Positions 25,769-34,796 of a stretch of DNA of 64,000 bases are shown in pieces; the stretch's first letter is position 1; each line of letters starts with the position of its first letter. The stretch is from Alligator mississippiensis (lineage: Eukaryota; Chordata; Crocodylia; Alligatoridae), in assembly GCF_030867095.1 (NCBI RefSeq), contig NC_081824.1, positions 394,520,829 to 394,584,828 of the forward strand. The letters are read 5' to 3'. Below the pieces are notes generated by a model that did not search any database, was not told the origin of the DNA, and saw nothing but the letters and a program-made list of their open reading frames with translations. The translations under genes and the position numbers were made by a program.

Positions 25769-26275
25769 TCACTGGAGTGATGTCAGTCCCAGCGCACATG
25801 CTCTGGGGTTCCAGGCACAGTACGAGACTCCGATGATCGCTAGCATGAGTTGCTCTGTGCCGGTACGTTCTGGCCGTCCATCATGCCATGCGTGGGCTTT
25901 CTGACCGATCAGTCCTGCAACAAGCGCTGGCAGTGGAATAGGCCAGTGAACGTTGAACGCCACCATGTCGATGTCAGTGACATGTCCTCTACTCCACGAA
26001 GCTTGTCTGACCAAGAAGCTTGCTTCTTCCTGGTTCAGCAGGTCGGATCCAAGTTCCACAACCAAATGTCCCAACCATACAGCTAGAGTTTCTTCAGGTT
26101 GGATTCTTGATTCTCTGCACAAATCCTGTAATTCAGTTCTGGTATGAGCATAGTAGGCAGTAGCAACTGGGTTAGTTGTTGTTACAGGCTGAACTACTGC
26201 TGCGGGAGTCATTGATGCTGTTATTACTTCAGGCAGGAGGGGTGGATGCACTCCTCCGCTCGATTCTCCCTTCCA
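25769..26275 (-). pseudogene. Gag capsid-like segment of ERV
   Basis: The frame is open from just after a TAA at 26276-26278 to a TGA at 25769-25771. It begins with a proline/valine/threonine-rich linker (about residues 10-35) and continues with an alpha-helical block: RTELQDLCRESRIQPEE, then LAVWLGHLVVELG and a LLNQEEASFLVRQAS block. Order and helix spacing resemble the N-terminal capsid domain of class III (ERV-L/ERV-S type) Gag proteins, as judged from general family knowledge. The C-terminal capsid domain with its major homology region and the zinc knuckle are missing. A single stop separates this frame from the proline-rich segment upstream, in the same reading frame. Confidence 0.5.
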
Positions 26276-26680
26276 TTAGCATGAAGGCGTGGTCACCAGA
26301 AGCGACGCTGCGTCGGTGGGCTGGATCGCCGGAAGCGACGCTGCGTCGGTGGGCGGAGTCGCCGGAAGCAACGCTGCGTCGGTGGGCGGAGTCGCCGGAA
26401 GCGACGCTGCGTCGGTGGGTGGAGTTGCCAACCGAACTCTCGCGGGTTTCTCTGAAACTCCACCCTTCTCTTCTGGTTCTTCCACGTGATCTCCCTCTTG
26501 CTTGGCGCCATCTTGTCGTGGCATCTCAGGATTCTCTTTCACAGCCGCTTCTTTGACCGTTTGAACGGCCATACGCAGCTGGGCTTTTAAACTTAAATTC
26601 TTATGCATTAGATCGGTTACAGTGCGAAAAGTTGCAGTCAACACTCCCCCCCTTGTCGTATTGTGGGGCCACCCTCTCAT
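26276..26680 (-). pseudogene. Coiled-coil and proline-rich Gag-like segment
   Basis: This 134-codon frame continues the 5' Gag-like frame after a shift. Near its start a leucine-rich helical stretch (LMHKNLSLKAQLRM) looks coiled-coil-forming. An acidic and basic linker follows, then four tandem copies of an 11-residue unit of type TPPTDAASLPA, encoded by the 33-bp repeat. It ends in TAA, one codon after TPSC. Such proline-rich linkers between matrix and capsid are common in Gag. The frame differs by one base from the upstream frame, and the G7 run at 26646-26652 is a likely site of an indel. Confidence 0.5.
26301..26432. repeat. 33-bp tandem repeat, four units
   Basis: Four units of 33 bp (plus strand AGCGACGCTGCGTCGGTGGG, then 13 more bases) follow each other with few differences. 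The period is a multiple of three, so the repeat keeps the minus-strand coding frame open and adds 11 residues per unit. The GC-rich unit also leaves other frames open, which explains the long plus-strand open frame here. Confidence 0.95.
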
Positions 26681-27167
26681 CTGTGGTGCGTTCCTCCATC
26701 TCCAGATCTTCGCAGAGCTCGGATGGAAGCTCGCGACCCCTTAATCTAGACGCCAGCATAAAGGGGGCAAACCGGTTGATCGGCACTGGTTCTTCACTCT
26801 CCTGAGCACATCTTAGGCAACAGGCACGCTCTCGGGTGAGGATTGGGTTCACTGTGCCTGCTGGGTTGACTCTGGCGAGGGACACAGTGTCGAGGGGCCT
26901 GAACAGGACCCGCTTATCGCTCATTATACACCCGAATGCCGCGGGATGCAGATATACTTCCCTCTCTTTTGGGGCTCCGTCTTCAGAAGCTCCCTCTTCT
27001 CCCTTCAGCGAAAGGTGTCCGCTGATAAACCTCTCTCCCGTTCCGCCCACCTGGTGGTAAGCGATATGCGCCTCCAGTTCCATAAAGCTTTCTACTTGGC
27101 GTTTTCCACTGGTCCAAGGGCAGTTCTTAACTAATTCTAGCTCCAGCGTGCCTTCCCCTGATCCCAT
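26601..27167 (-). CDS. Gag-like N-terminal frame of ERV
   Basis: From the ATG at 27167 the frame runs 188 codons. It starts MGSGEGTLELELVKNCPW: a glycine at position 2 and a small N-terminal patch typical of N-myristoylated matrix proteins. No other matrix signature is recognisable. A cysteine pair occurs at about residues 125-128 (CCLRC). The ATG lies inside the primer binding site, so there is no leader between the PBS and the start. The same frame is open upstream into the LTR, with an ATG also formed at the LTR/PBS junction. The frame leaves its course at the G7 run (26646-26652) and then reaches a TAA. The function as Gag is inferred from position. Confidence 0.5.
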   Translation of the reverse strand: MGSGEGTLELELVKNCPWTSGKRQVESFMELEAHIAYHQVGGTGERFISGHLSLKGEEGASEDGAPKEREVYLHPAAFGCIMSDKRVLFRPLDTVSLARVNPAGTVNPILTRERACCLRCAQESEEPVPINRFAPFMLASRLRGRELPSELCEDLEMEERTTDERVAPQYDKGGSVDCNFSHCNRSNA

Positions 27168-27178
27168 CCTCGTCGCCA
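27161..27178 (-). other. Primer binding site, tRNA-Ser type
   Basis: On the minus strand TGGCGACGAGGATGGGAT follows the last base of the 5' LTR with no gap. It is the exact complement, over 18 nt, of the CCA-tailed 3' end of a vertebrate tRNA-Ser (GCU type, recalled from general knowledge: ATCCCATCCTCGTCGCCA). The next bases diverge. This makes the element an ERV-S by the primer naming convention. Confidence 0.88.
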
Positions 27179-27318
27179 TGTGCGGGCCGGGAGCTTTCCA
27201 AGGTTCTCGGGGGCGCGTGGCGGGCTGTGGCCAGCAGCTCTGGCACACGGGTCAGGGAATGCAGGCCGGCAGGCTAGAATTAGGCACGGACGCGTAGCAG
27301 TTGATTAAAGATTATTTT

Positions 27319-27324
27319 ACTTAC
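27319..27324 (-). promoter_or_regulatory. Splice donor in 5' LTR
   Basis: TTCAGT|GTAAGT on the minus strand is a near-consensus donor. It is also present in the 3' LTR and in the solo LTR at 46708-46713, so it is a family feature. A donor upstream of the PBS would allow spliced mRNAs without the PBS and Gag start. Confidence 0.5.
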
Positions 27325-27740
27325 ACTGAAGATGGTCGCGGTGCAGGCAGGAAAACTTGCTTGAGTTGTGGTTACAGACAGAAAAGAAGAGAAGCAGACA
27401 AGAGTTCCTTCCACGCGAACTTCTAGCCCAATTCGGTTGAAGGCTCTAAACACGTGAGCCCGTCGTGTCAACCGAAGAAAACAACTCGGAGAGAGAGCTC
27501 TGGATACACTCACATGAAGTTTGCTAGGCTTTGTGGAACTTGCCCGTAGGGAAGGGGTTCGTCGAGGGATCATTCGGCGGTGGGGAGAGGCCAGAGGTTG
27601 ATCAGACCCCTATAGCCTTCTCAAGGTATACGCTGGGTCCGATAGGCTCCGCAGCGCTTAGAGGTCTTCACGAGACATGAAGTTCTCCTCCTCCAGATGG
27701 TTGTGGAGTCCTCCAACTTGGGCAGAAACCTCTCAAGCCT

Positions 27741-27801
27741 CTTATACGGCTAGCAAGCCAATCACTAGCCGCCACGTGGGAATAATTTAGAACTGGCCAA
27801 T
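27741..27801 (-). promoter_or_regulatory. LTR core promoter: TATA and CCAAT boxes
   Basis: TATAAG at 27741-27746 is preceded on the minus strand by ATTGG at 27758-27762 and again at 27797-27801. The same arrangement occurs in the solo LTR (TATAAG at 46337-46342). Confidence 0.7.
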
Positions 27802-27963
27802 AGTGGGACACAAATTTGCATGCGGGTGGCGGGAACTCCTTTGCACCATGCATTTCTCTTTGCAACTAAGAAATGCACCCTGCAAAGAAAGCTCCGAGTG
27901 GCGGGAAATAATTTAGCAGTGCCAAAGCGCACACACATCAAATCACACCCTTGGGTTGTGACA

Positions 27964-27968
27964 GTTAC
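27964..27968. repeat. Target site duplication, right
   Basis: GTTAC directly follows the 5' LTR outer end and pairs with ATTAC at 24082-24086. One mismatch is expected at the roughly 5% LTR divergence. Confidence 0.75.
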
Positions 27969-28518
27969 AACACAAGGAACAGCAGAATACGTCCACAGAT
28001 GTCCTAACAACTGACACAGCTGAGTGACACACTAAGGAACACACAATAATTCAAGTACCATTTGCAGAGTGGCTGGCTGTTCACATCTACAGAGAGACTA
28101 ATCCAGACACTAATCATCTAAGTTATCTCTGAATTGCAAATATACCCAAATAGCCTCTCTACAGTCAGCTTAATTATTTGTGTGCTTAAATGGTTGTAGG
28201 ATCAAATGACTGCAAGATTAAGGGCCTGCAATTCTTGCTATTAGTTACTAATTTCCAAGGAATATGGCCTGAATTCTAGAGACAAAAATAATGTGATTAG
28301 TTTTGTTTTGGTTTTTATTTTTTCCAAAAAAAAGTTATGCAAATAGCTCCTTTTTATATAATGTGCTTTGAAAGGCATGTTATTTGTTATTTCTCTCACA
28401 ATATGATGTTAAAAACTTTTAAAATAATTTAACAAGAGGGCAACCAATAAATACATATATGTAATTAGGAATCTAGGGCTGAACAACACATATGCGCATG
28501 CGCATGGCACACCCACCA

Positions 28519-28541
28519 ACACACACACACACACACACACA
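28519..28541. repeat. (CA)n microsatellite
   Basis: About eleven CA units follow an alternating purine-pyrimidine stretch (CATATGCGCATGCGCATGG), a sequence type prone to Z-DNA. Confidence 0.9.
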
Positions 28542-28546
28542 TGCGC

Positions 28547-28700
28547 TTTAACAAGAGGGCACACACACCCTTTAACAAGAGGGCAGCCAATAATTACAGA
28601 TATGCAGATAAGTATATGTGTGTATATATGTATGTGTATATATTTGTATATATATGTGCATGTGTGTATATATGTAATTATTGGCTGTCTTCTTGATAAA

Positions 28701-28701
<1 letters not shown>
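28547..28701. mobile_element. Small inverted-repeat element with microsatellite core
   Basis: CTTTAACAAGAGGGCAGCCA plus ATAATTAC near 28570-28597 is mirrored by GTAATTATTGG plus CTGTCTTCTTGATAAAG at 28674-28701, with three mismatches. The first half of the terminal motif also occurs at 28547, and ACAAGAGGGCAACCAATAAA occurs near 28431. The interior is AT-rich with GTAT repeats. It looks like a short mariner-type or other MITE with internal duplication of one end. No coding capacity. Confidence 0.5.

Positions 28702-28702
<1 letters not shown>

Positions 28703-28770
<68 letters not shown>
28703..28770. repeat. Compound (GT)n-(GA)n microsatellite
   Basis: About twenty GT units are followed by about fourteen GA units directly beside the inverted-repeat element. 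Open frames through this tract on both strands encode only low-complexity runs. Confidence 0.95.
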
Positions 28771-28774
<4 letters not shown>

Positions 28775-28779
28775 CACCT

Positions 28780-30200
28780 ATCCTCAGCTGGTGTAGCTCC
28801 TTTGCTGTCAATGGGATTTCGATGATTTGCATCACTTTAAGGTCTGTCCCTTTCATTTTCTCTCTGTTTTACCCCATTTTAAATCATGTTTCCATTTACT
28901 TTGTTTCCAGTACTACAGTGACTAAATATAAATAGAGCTCCAGGATGCAAGATGTGAGAACATATTGTGGGGTGGGGTGGAGAGGGGGAAAGGGGGAGAC
29001 AGTGGGGAAGACACCACACACCAGTTTATGTTTCATCTTCCACAAAAATTAGAAAGATACCACAACATATCCCTGGAGGAGATGCTAAGAAACCTTCAAC
29101 CTTTTCTTCCTTTTTTGCTTAGAAAATTTAACTGCATAACATCCTCCATGGCTGATTCCATGCACTTTAAGACATGCTATTCAACTGAAACAAATCTATA
29201 GCTATGTTAAATTCTCCATAGTACAAATAAAATCCCCTGAGGCTCATAAACCCTTTCCCCCTTTTTCTTTTTGCAGATCAAAGAAAAGGATACCTTTTTA
29301 TGTTTCAAATGCTTGTATTTTAACAAGAATTATAACCTCATTTTTTACACCTTGTTTTAAATTATTTGACCTAGTGAAGAATACAATCAAAGCATCTTCA
29401 CAGTTCACATTAACATTTCTTCTTGTTGGTATTTTGAATATTTTTGCTGATGGCTCAGAAAATGCTGAGAGTTAAATTTAGCTACAAATCAAAGAGAGAA
29501 TTTAGCTAATGCAACAAAAGAAAGACTTCATAACCAGAACAAAAAGTACCACATCTCCTACCAACTGGAGGGGGGAGGGGGGGATTATTGCAAAACAATA
29601 AGGACATTTTACCTGCAACTTCAGTAAAAAACAAAGTGCAGTTCAATCACTCAGAGTGCAGATATACCAGCTTGTTATTACTTCTAAAAAGGAAATGTTT
29701 GTATTTTTCTAACTTATGCCTTACATAACAGAAGAGTGTTCCTATGCTTTGAAATTTCAGAATCCTTTAGGGCTCATTTCAACAATAATTAACTTCCACG
29801 GTTACTAGCCTGATAAAGCTCCTTGAGCCTCCTGGAGTCAACAGCCTTAGAAGCTAATCTTCTAAAAAAAGCCTATTTTTCTGTGGCTGTAGAACAGTAG
29901 ATATTCCCAGCGGCCCCAGAGTTCCCGTCTCTGCTGCACATGTTACCAAATCCTTAACTGCAATATTAAGTGGCAGTGACTGAACATTTTTGAGAGGTCT
30001 TGTAAACTTTGGCTTGAACACTTCCCATCAGTAAGAACAGTCAACTGGATCATACTTCTTTTCTTTCTCAAATGTATAATATTGAAAGCAAGCAAGCAAG
30101 CTGCTAGTCTTGCTAGTCCGTATTTATAATGGAGAAAAAAAAGAGAGGCAGCATTTACAAAGTGGCTGAGCCCTAGGTTCCTAAATCCAAAGCCATTGTT
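28780..30200. other. Intergenic stretch without recognised gene
   Basis: I see G-rich runs near 29569-29584 and AT-rich unique sequence, but no protein or transposon signature. Confidence 0.5.
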
Positions 30201-30205
30201 CTAGC

Positions 30206-30650
30206 CCAGGGCTGTCCCAGTTTCGGGCAGCTGGAGGCCACATGTCACATGTGTCACAAAACCTTTGAGGGGCTTTCCTCTCCCAGACAAGCATGGTGCA
30301 CAAGAAATCCTTCCCCACCTTTTTTTGCAGTACAGGCATGTTTGCTCCCACCCCATCTCTCCCGGTCAGACACACCCTGGCTTCCTTTTCTGCCATGTGT
30401 GCACAGAACAAATAGCTCACTCCCCTGGCATACATACAGCATAGGCACTCCATCCCCTTCCCCTTATACCATCCTGCCACCAGAAGCAGGGTCACAAAAA
30501 AAAAAAAAAAACCCAGAGGAGGGAGCCTAAAGAACCTGGTGATGGCAATAGGAATAATGAGCAGGGTAGTAGTGGCCTGGCAGAAGCCTGTGGGCTGCAT
30601 GCTAATCCTTTGGGGGCCACAGGTGGCCCATGGGCCTCCAACTGATCAGC
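30206..30650. mobile_element. hAT-like non-autonomous element
   Basis: The left end CAGGGCTGTCCCAG with GGCAGCTGGAGGCCACATG is mirrored on the right by GGCCACAGGTGGCCCATGGGCC followed by TCCAACTGATC. CAGGG at the terminus is usual for hAT elements. The interior is C-rich with no transposase. I could not match an 8-bp duplication, so ends are approximate. Confidence 0.4.
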
Positions 30651-30774
30651 ACAGAAGAGTCTTAACTTCTAGGTTTAGTGCAGAAAATATATAGCTGAAA
30701 ATGTGCTGCACTCTGGCCATAAATACAACCCCTGGGAATGCAGATACCACATCAAGGACACTATGACCAACTTA

Positions 30775-30896
30775 CTTCCATGGTAACAAGGGCTGATAGT
30801 TTGACCGAGGTGGAGGATGTCAGTGGATCTCTAATTGATACTGATGAGCTATACGTGAGCTGGAAGCTGACAGCTGAGCCCTATTTACCTAGCAAC
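30775..30896 (-). promoter_or_regulatory. Two RFX X-box-like motifs
   Basis: On the minus strand GTTACCATGGAAG (30775-30787) and GTTGCTAGGTAAA (30884-30896) both resemble the RFX X-box consensus GTNRCC-N(0-3)-RGYAAC, each with one or two mismatches. The DNA between them is non-repetitive. A paired arrangement is suggestive of a ciliary-gene or RFX enhancer, but nothing in the sequence names a target. Confidence 0.25.
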
Positions 30897-31653
30897 GTAG
30901 CAAAAAAAAATTGGTAATGTTAGTGTCTTTATATAATACGAAGACCATTTGTTTCATTATTTTAAAGTAAAACTGTCATTGAATGTTTCCTGGTTTCTCT
31001 TAACTAGTTCTGAAGACACTTATGCTTACTAGGAGGTGGGGGAGAGTTAATTAACTCAGTATACCCCCACCTGGGCTTCCCTAAGCCAACCTGCAATCAG
31101 AGGAGGCTACAGAAGCTATTAAACGTGTTTGTTTGTTTGCTTCCATTAGCTAGCAATCATCATCTTCATATGTGTTTAATACTTTCAGCATCATCAATGT
31201 GTTTACTACTCACGTGTACACCTGAAGCAGGAGGGACATATTAAAACACTCTCTCAGGTTGGTACTTTAATGCACATTATTTAAAGGCTTTCGTATATTC
31301 TCAACCACAAACACTATTATCTCTAAGTAAAAATTACTAAATTATCCCTCACTCATAAAATAGCAAAAACTGCATCATATTTACCAAATTCAGACATAAT
31401 ATTTTTCACATACTTAGATCAGCTTGCTAACTATATACTATTCACAGGTTTCTTGTAAATATATTGAGACTATTTTTTTTTTTTTTCATACAGAGGAGTA
31501 TCTTTTTAAAAGAATTTAGCAGCATGAGCCATAGAGGTGGTGAGAACTTGCATGTTAATACTCTCTACCCTCCCTCAACTCCCAGGAAAAGATGTGTTTG
31601 CAGTTTTTAATGGACAAATATCTGAATAGTATGGCTGCTAGGTGAGCCAAGGT

Positions 31654-31885
31654 TAGGGTGACCATATATCCTGGTCTGGATGGGACAGTCCTGGATTTTG
31701 AAGGCTGGTCCTGGCTGGTTGGTGAAAATTAAAATGAGAGTCCTGGAATTGTAGTTCTGTAGGGTGCAGTCCAGCGGGGAGGTGGAGCAGCATGGTGTAC
31801 CAGGCGTAGCAGTGCCACTGATTTGGGTGGGATGCGGGGGGAGAGCAGGGTCCCACATGTCCCAGATTTCCTTATAGTCATCCTA
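31654..31885. mobile_element. hAT-type MITE with 8-bp target duplication
   Basis: The ends TAGGGTGACCATATATCC and (inverted) TAGGATGACTATAAGGAAAT are imperfect inverted repeats. Immediately outside lie GCCAAGGT (31646-31653) and GCCAAGAT (31886-31893), seven of eight bases identical, which gives an 8-bp target duplication and so the hAT superfamily. The 232-bp interior has no coding capacity and contains, inverted, ACTACAATTCCAGG, close to the ZNF143 site. Confidence 0.75.
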
Positions 31886-31893
31886 GCCAAGAT

Positions 31894-32990
31894 CTGCAGG
31901 TTGCCACAGCTTCTGTGATTTGAGAGCATACATAATAGCTAATGAAGAAAGCTTTTAGCAAGTGCATTTTATGATTTTTACACTTTTAAAGAAGATGTGT
32001 ATCTTTGTCAACACCTGATGAATCTCACTTTAAAAGCTTTGAAAAGTAGGGGGCAAAATTTAGAACTGTGAATCGTTACTTAATAATGAAGTGTAATTAT
32101 ATCAAAGAAAAAGTAAAATTAATAAAAATATGAACATGACAACTTGTTCAACAGATGGAACTACTAATTTGAAAGCTAGGAGCATACGGTTCCTCTCAAA
32201 TGCCCCTCATTAGAAGAGATGGACCTCATTTTAGACCCAAATCTCACACCGTCCCACACAGACCTGATGTTCTCACATTTATTACTGTAAATTATTTACA
32301 TCAGAAAAGCTAAATGAAAACAGCACTGTTTTACAATCTTTCTTACATGAGAGAAAGTACAGGCCAGTTTTTCAAAATGTGTTCTCTATTCATTTGGACA
32401 CCTGAATAAAAGGTCAAATTTTCAAAGACTCTTAGCTCTTGTTCCAAGTTAAAAGAGGCATGTTTTCAAAACAGGTCTGAACCTCCCATTATAGTCAATG
32501 AGTGTTTTAGGTACAGAAGATTTTTGAAAATCTGCCCTCATTCTTTAGGTGTCCAAATGAAAGTGGAGCTGTTTGGAAAATAGGGCTTATTTGAAAAGTT
32601 GGTGTTAAATATATACCTTCAAAGCATCCTACACACACTATTAATGCATCCCCTATTTCTGTCTTTACCTCATAATGTGTTCCCATTCAGTGCATACTAA
32701 AGCTCTCATTGAAATCCATGGGCAGGTTGCCTCTGATTTCAATAGGAGTTGGCTGTTTCTGTTAGACTTCATCAGACTGACAATTACACGACTGTTAGAG
32801 CACAGGGCGTGTGGTAGGAAAAGGCTGCTCATGGCAACACAACAGGATATGTGTAAAGAGGACGTAACCAAAGACATATACTGGAATGAAAGTTACAGAG
32901 ATGAAATAATTGCATACTGAACACCCCCCATGATTCATGGCGTATGTGTCTGTGTGGGTGTTATTGTAGCAACCTTGGGTGCCTCATAAG
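31894..32990. other. Intergenic stretch without recognised gene
   Basis: The sequence is AT-rich and unique-looking. I found no transposon ends or protein signatures. Confidence 0.45.
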
Positions 32991-33220
32991 CAGGGATCCT
33001 GGCTTTCTCTGATTAAAGAAAATCCCCAATTTTCAGATTTAAAAAAGTAACCCTAAATCCACATTTTTCTGTGGTTAAAACAAAACGCCTTTCTCTCTAT
33101 ATATATATCTATATATTAGTGGCATTTCCTTTTAGTCATGGAAAAAATGTGGATTTTGGGTTCCTTCTTTTAAAATATGAAAATTGGGGATTTTTTTGTC
33201 AGAGAAAACCAGGATCCCTG
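32991..33220. mobile_element. Palindromic hAT-like MITE, copy B
   Basis: It begins CAGGGATCCTGG and ends in the inverse, with both arms closely matching copy A. The arms are separated by a short TA-rich spacer. The 8-bp flanks (CTCATAAG and CTTTGGCA) do not match, so this copy may have lost its duplication or have slightly longer ends; AAG lies outside both termini. Confidence 0.75.
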
Positions 33221-34344
33221 CTTTGGCACCCCCTGGTGATCTATACCATCCTGTTTGCCTCTCTGGCCATGCTTGCTTCTCTCCCAATAGGCTGCAAGCC
33301 CATTGGCTTTCTTTAGCAGAGACCTCATGTCAGTCATGGCTGTTCTCCAACTAGAGCTGGTTAATTAGTGCCTGGAGTCCTACAGCTTCTTGGCTCTGCA
33401 GTCTGGCTGCACTCCCAATACCTTGGGTAGGAGAAGCAGTTCCTTCCCCAGCTTCTGAGGCTCTTACAGTGCTCTGGAGTCTGTCATTGATATGCACTCC
33501 TGGAGTCCTTTTAAAGGGGTTGGGTCTCTCGCCAGCTTTCCTCTCCTTAGTAACAAGGTGTGGGCCTTATTACCATCATCAATAGCAACGTATTAAGTTA
33601 AAGTTCAGGTTTTTAAACAATTTCCTTTATATATATACCAACAGTACTCTAAGTTATTCACCTTTAAGATTTAAATTTTCCAGGTTTGGCTGGTTCCAGG
33701 TTTAGGTTTTCCAGAACAGATTATTATTGTTATTCTTCTAAATTTTAGCAACTCATATCAACTGCTTGTGAATTATGAGATGAAAAAAACCCAATATAAT
33801 GTCTCATTGCAAAATGCTTTTTTGTGTATAGGTGTTCGCCCCCTCCCCAGCCCCAGGGCAATACAAAAGTGACTGAACCTTTAATTTGAAAAGCTATGAA
33901 TACACAAGAAGTACATAGCTGGGCAATTGAAAATAAAATTGGATGTAAAATATAAAAGTTATGAACACCTAAAATAATCCATGTCACATTGGCATAGAAA
34001 TGAGTGACCTTAAATTGAGCTTTGATGTACATGCTATTTAGTGCCTGGTAAAATGCTTAGTCAATAGAATTGATTTAAATGTGCCAGAGATTCTAAAAGC
34101 AGGATCTATTTTTTTTTCTTCTGCATGGATTTGAGTAGGGTTTGTCAATGGCTAGAGCATGAACTGACAGTACCAACCTAAATGAGGTTCAATGTGCTTA
34201 ACTTTCACAATTCTGTACTGTAGCTCTGACATGACAGCAGGTGCAGAAGGTATGGGGGCAGGATGGAATATGTAGAGCTTTCAGGAAAGGCAAATAGGAA
34301 AAAAATATATCAGAACTAGAAACAAGTTGAAAGAAGGTCATAAG

Positions 34345-34450
34345 CAGGGATCCTGGTTTTCTCTGATAAAAAAAAAGAATCCCCAATTTTCTGTTTAAAT
34401 AAAGTAACCCAAAATCCACATTTTTCTGTGATTAAAATGAAACACCACTC
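34345..34450 (+). mobile_element. Half copy of the palindromic MITE, copy C
   Basis: Only the left arm is present, from CAGGGATCCTGG to AAAATGAAACACCACTC. It stops where a (GT)n tract (34451-34469) begins. The 7 bases before it, TCATAAG, are the same as before copy B. Confidence 0.75.
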
Positions 34451-34796
34451 TGTGTGTGTGTGTGTGTGTACATAGCGGGGAAGGACCATCTCCCAGTTTC
34501 CAGTTCCATCCGTCTCTTGTTAGGGAGCATCTCTAAATTATAACTTTTATTGCTGCACATACTTTGCTGTTACTTTTTTTATTCTTCACTCTAATGATGA
34601 ATAATTGTTAACATGGTAAGTCTCACAATGTGATGGTTTCCCATTTTAGATGATGAAAAGAAATCATAACTAATAGGCCACTGCTATTTAAGAATAGACT
34701 CCACTGTCAAGATTTCCACATATCAATCATGGTTCTGAAAAGGACATGCTGCACAGCTTTGTACTGAAGCAAAAGATTAAATGAGACAAACCACTT

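Larger units (their letters stand above)
27179..27963 (-). mobile_element. 5' LTR of tRNA-Ser endogenous retrovirus
   Basis: This is a 785-bp LTR with intact TG...CA ends on the minus strand (TGTCACAACCC ... CCCGCACA). A TATA box (TATAAG) at 27741-27746 has inverted CCAAT boxes (ATTGG) upstream at 27758-27762 and 27797-27801. A strong GTAAGT splice donor lies about 420 nt downstream at 27319-27324. A canonical AATAAA was not found; AATAATC just after the donor is a weak candidate. Confidence 0.93.

Noticed and set aside
26301..26432. CRISPR-like direct repeats
   Set aside because: The units follow each other without spacers and lie in a vertebrate retroviral coding region, so this is a tandem minisatellite.
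26176..26556. 126-codon plus-strand open frame across the 33-bp repeat
   Set aside because: It is the antisense shadow of the repeat tract. The unit length is a multiple of three, so several frames stay open; the protein is repetitive without family signature.
24872..27178. Intact retrovirus with pol and env
   Set aside because: No protease, RT, integrase or Env ectodomain motif is visible in any minus-strand frame, and 2.3 kb is too short to hold them.
28409..28856. Minus-strand open frames of 94-122 codons
   Set aside because: They are translations of CA, GT and GA microsatellites (runs of HTHT and SLSL).
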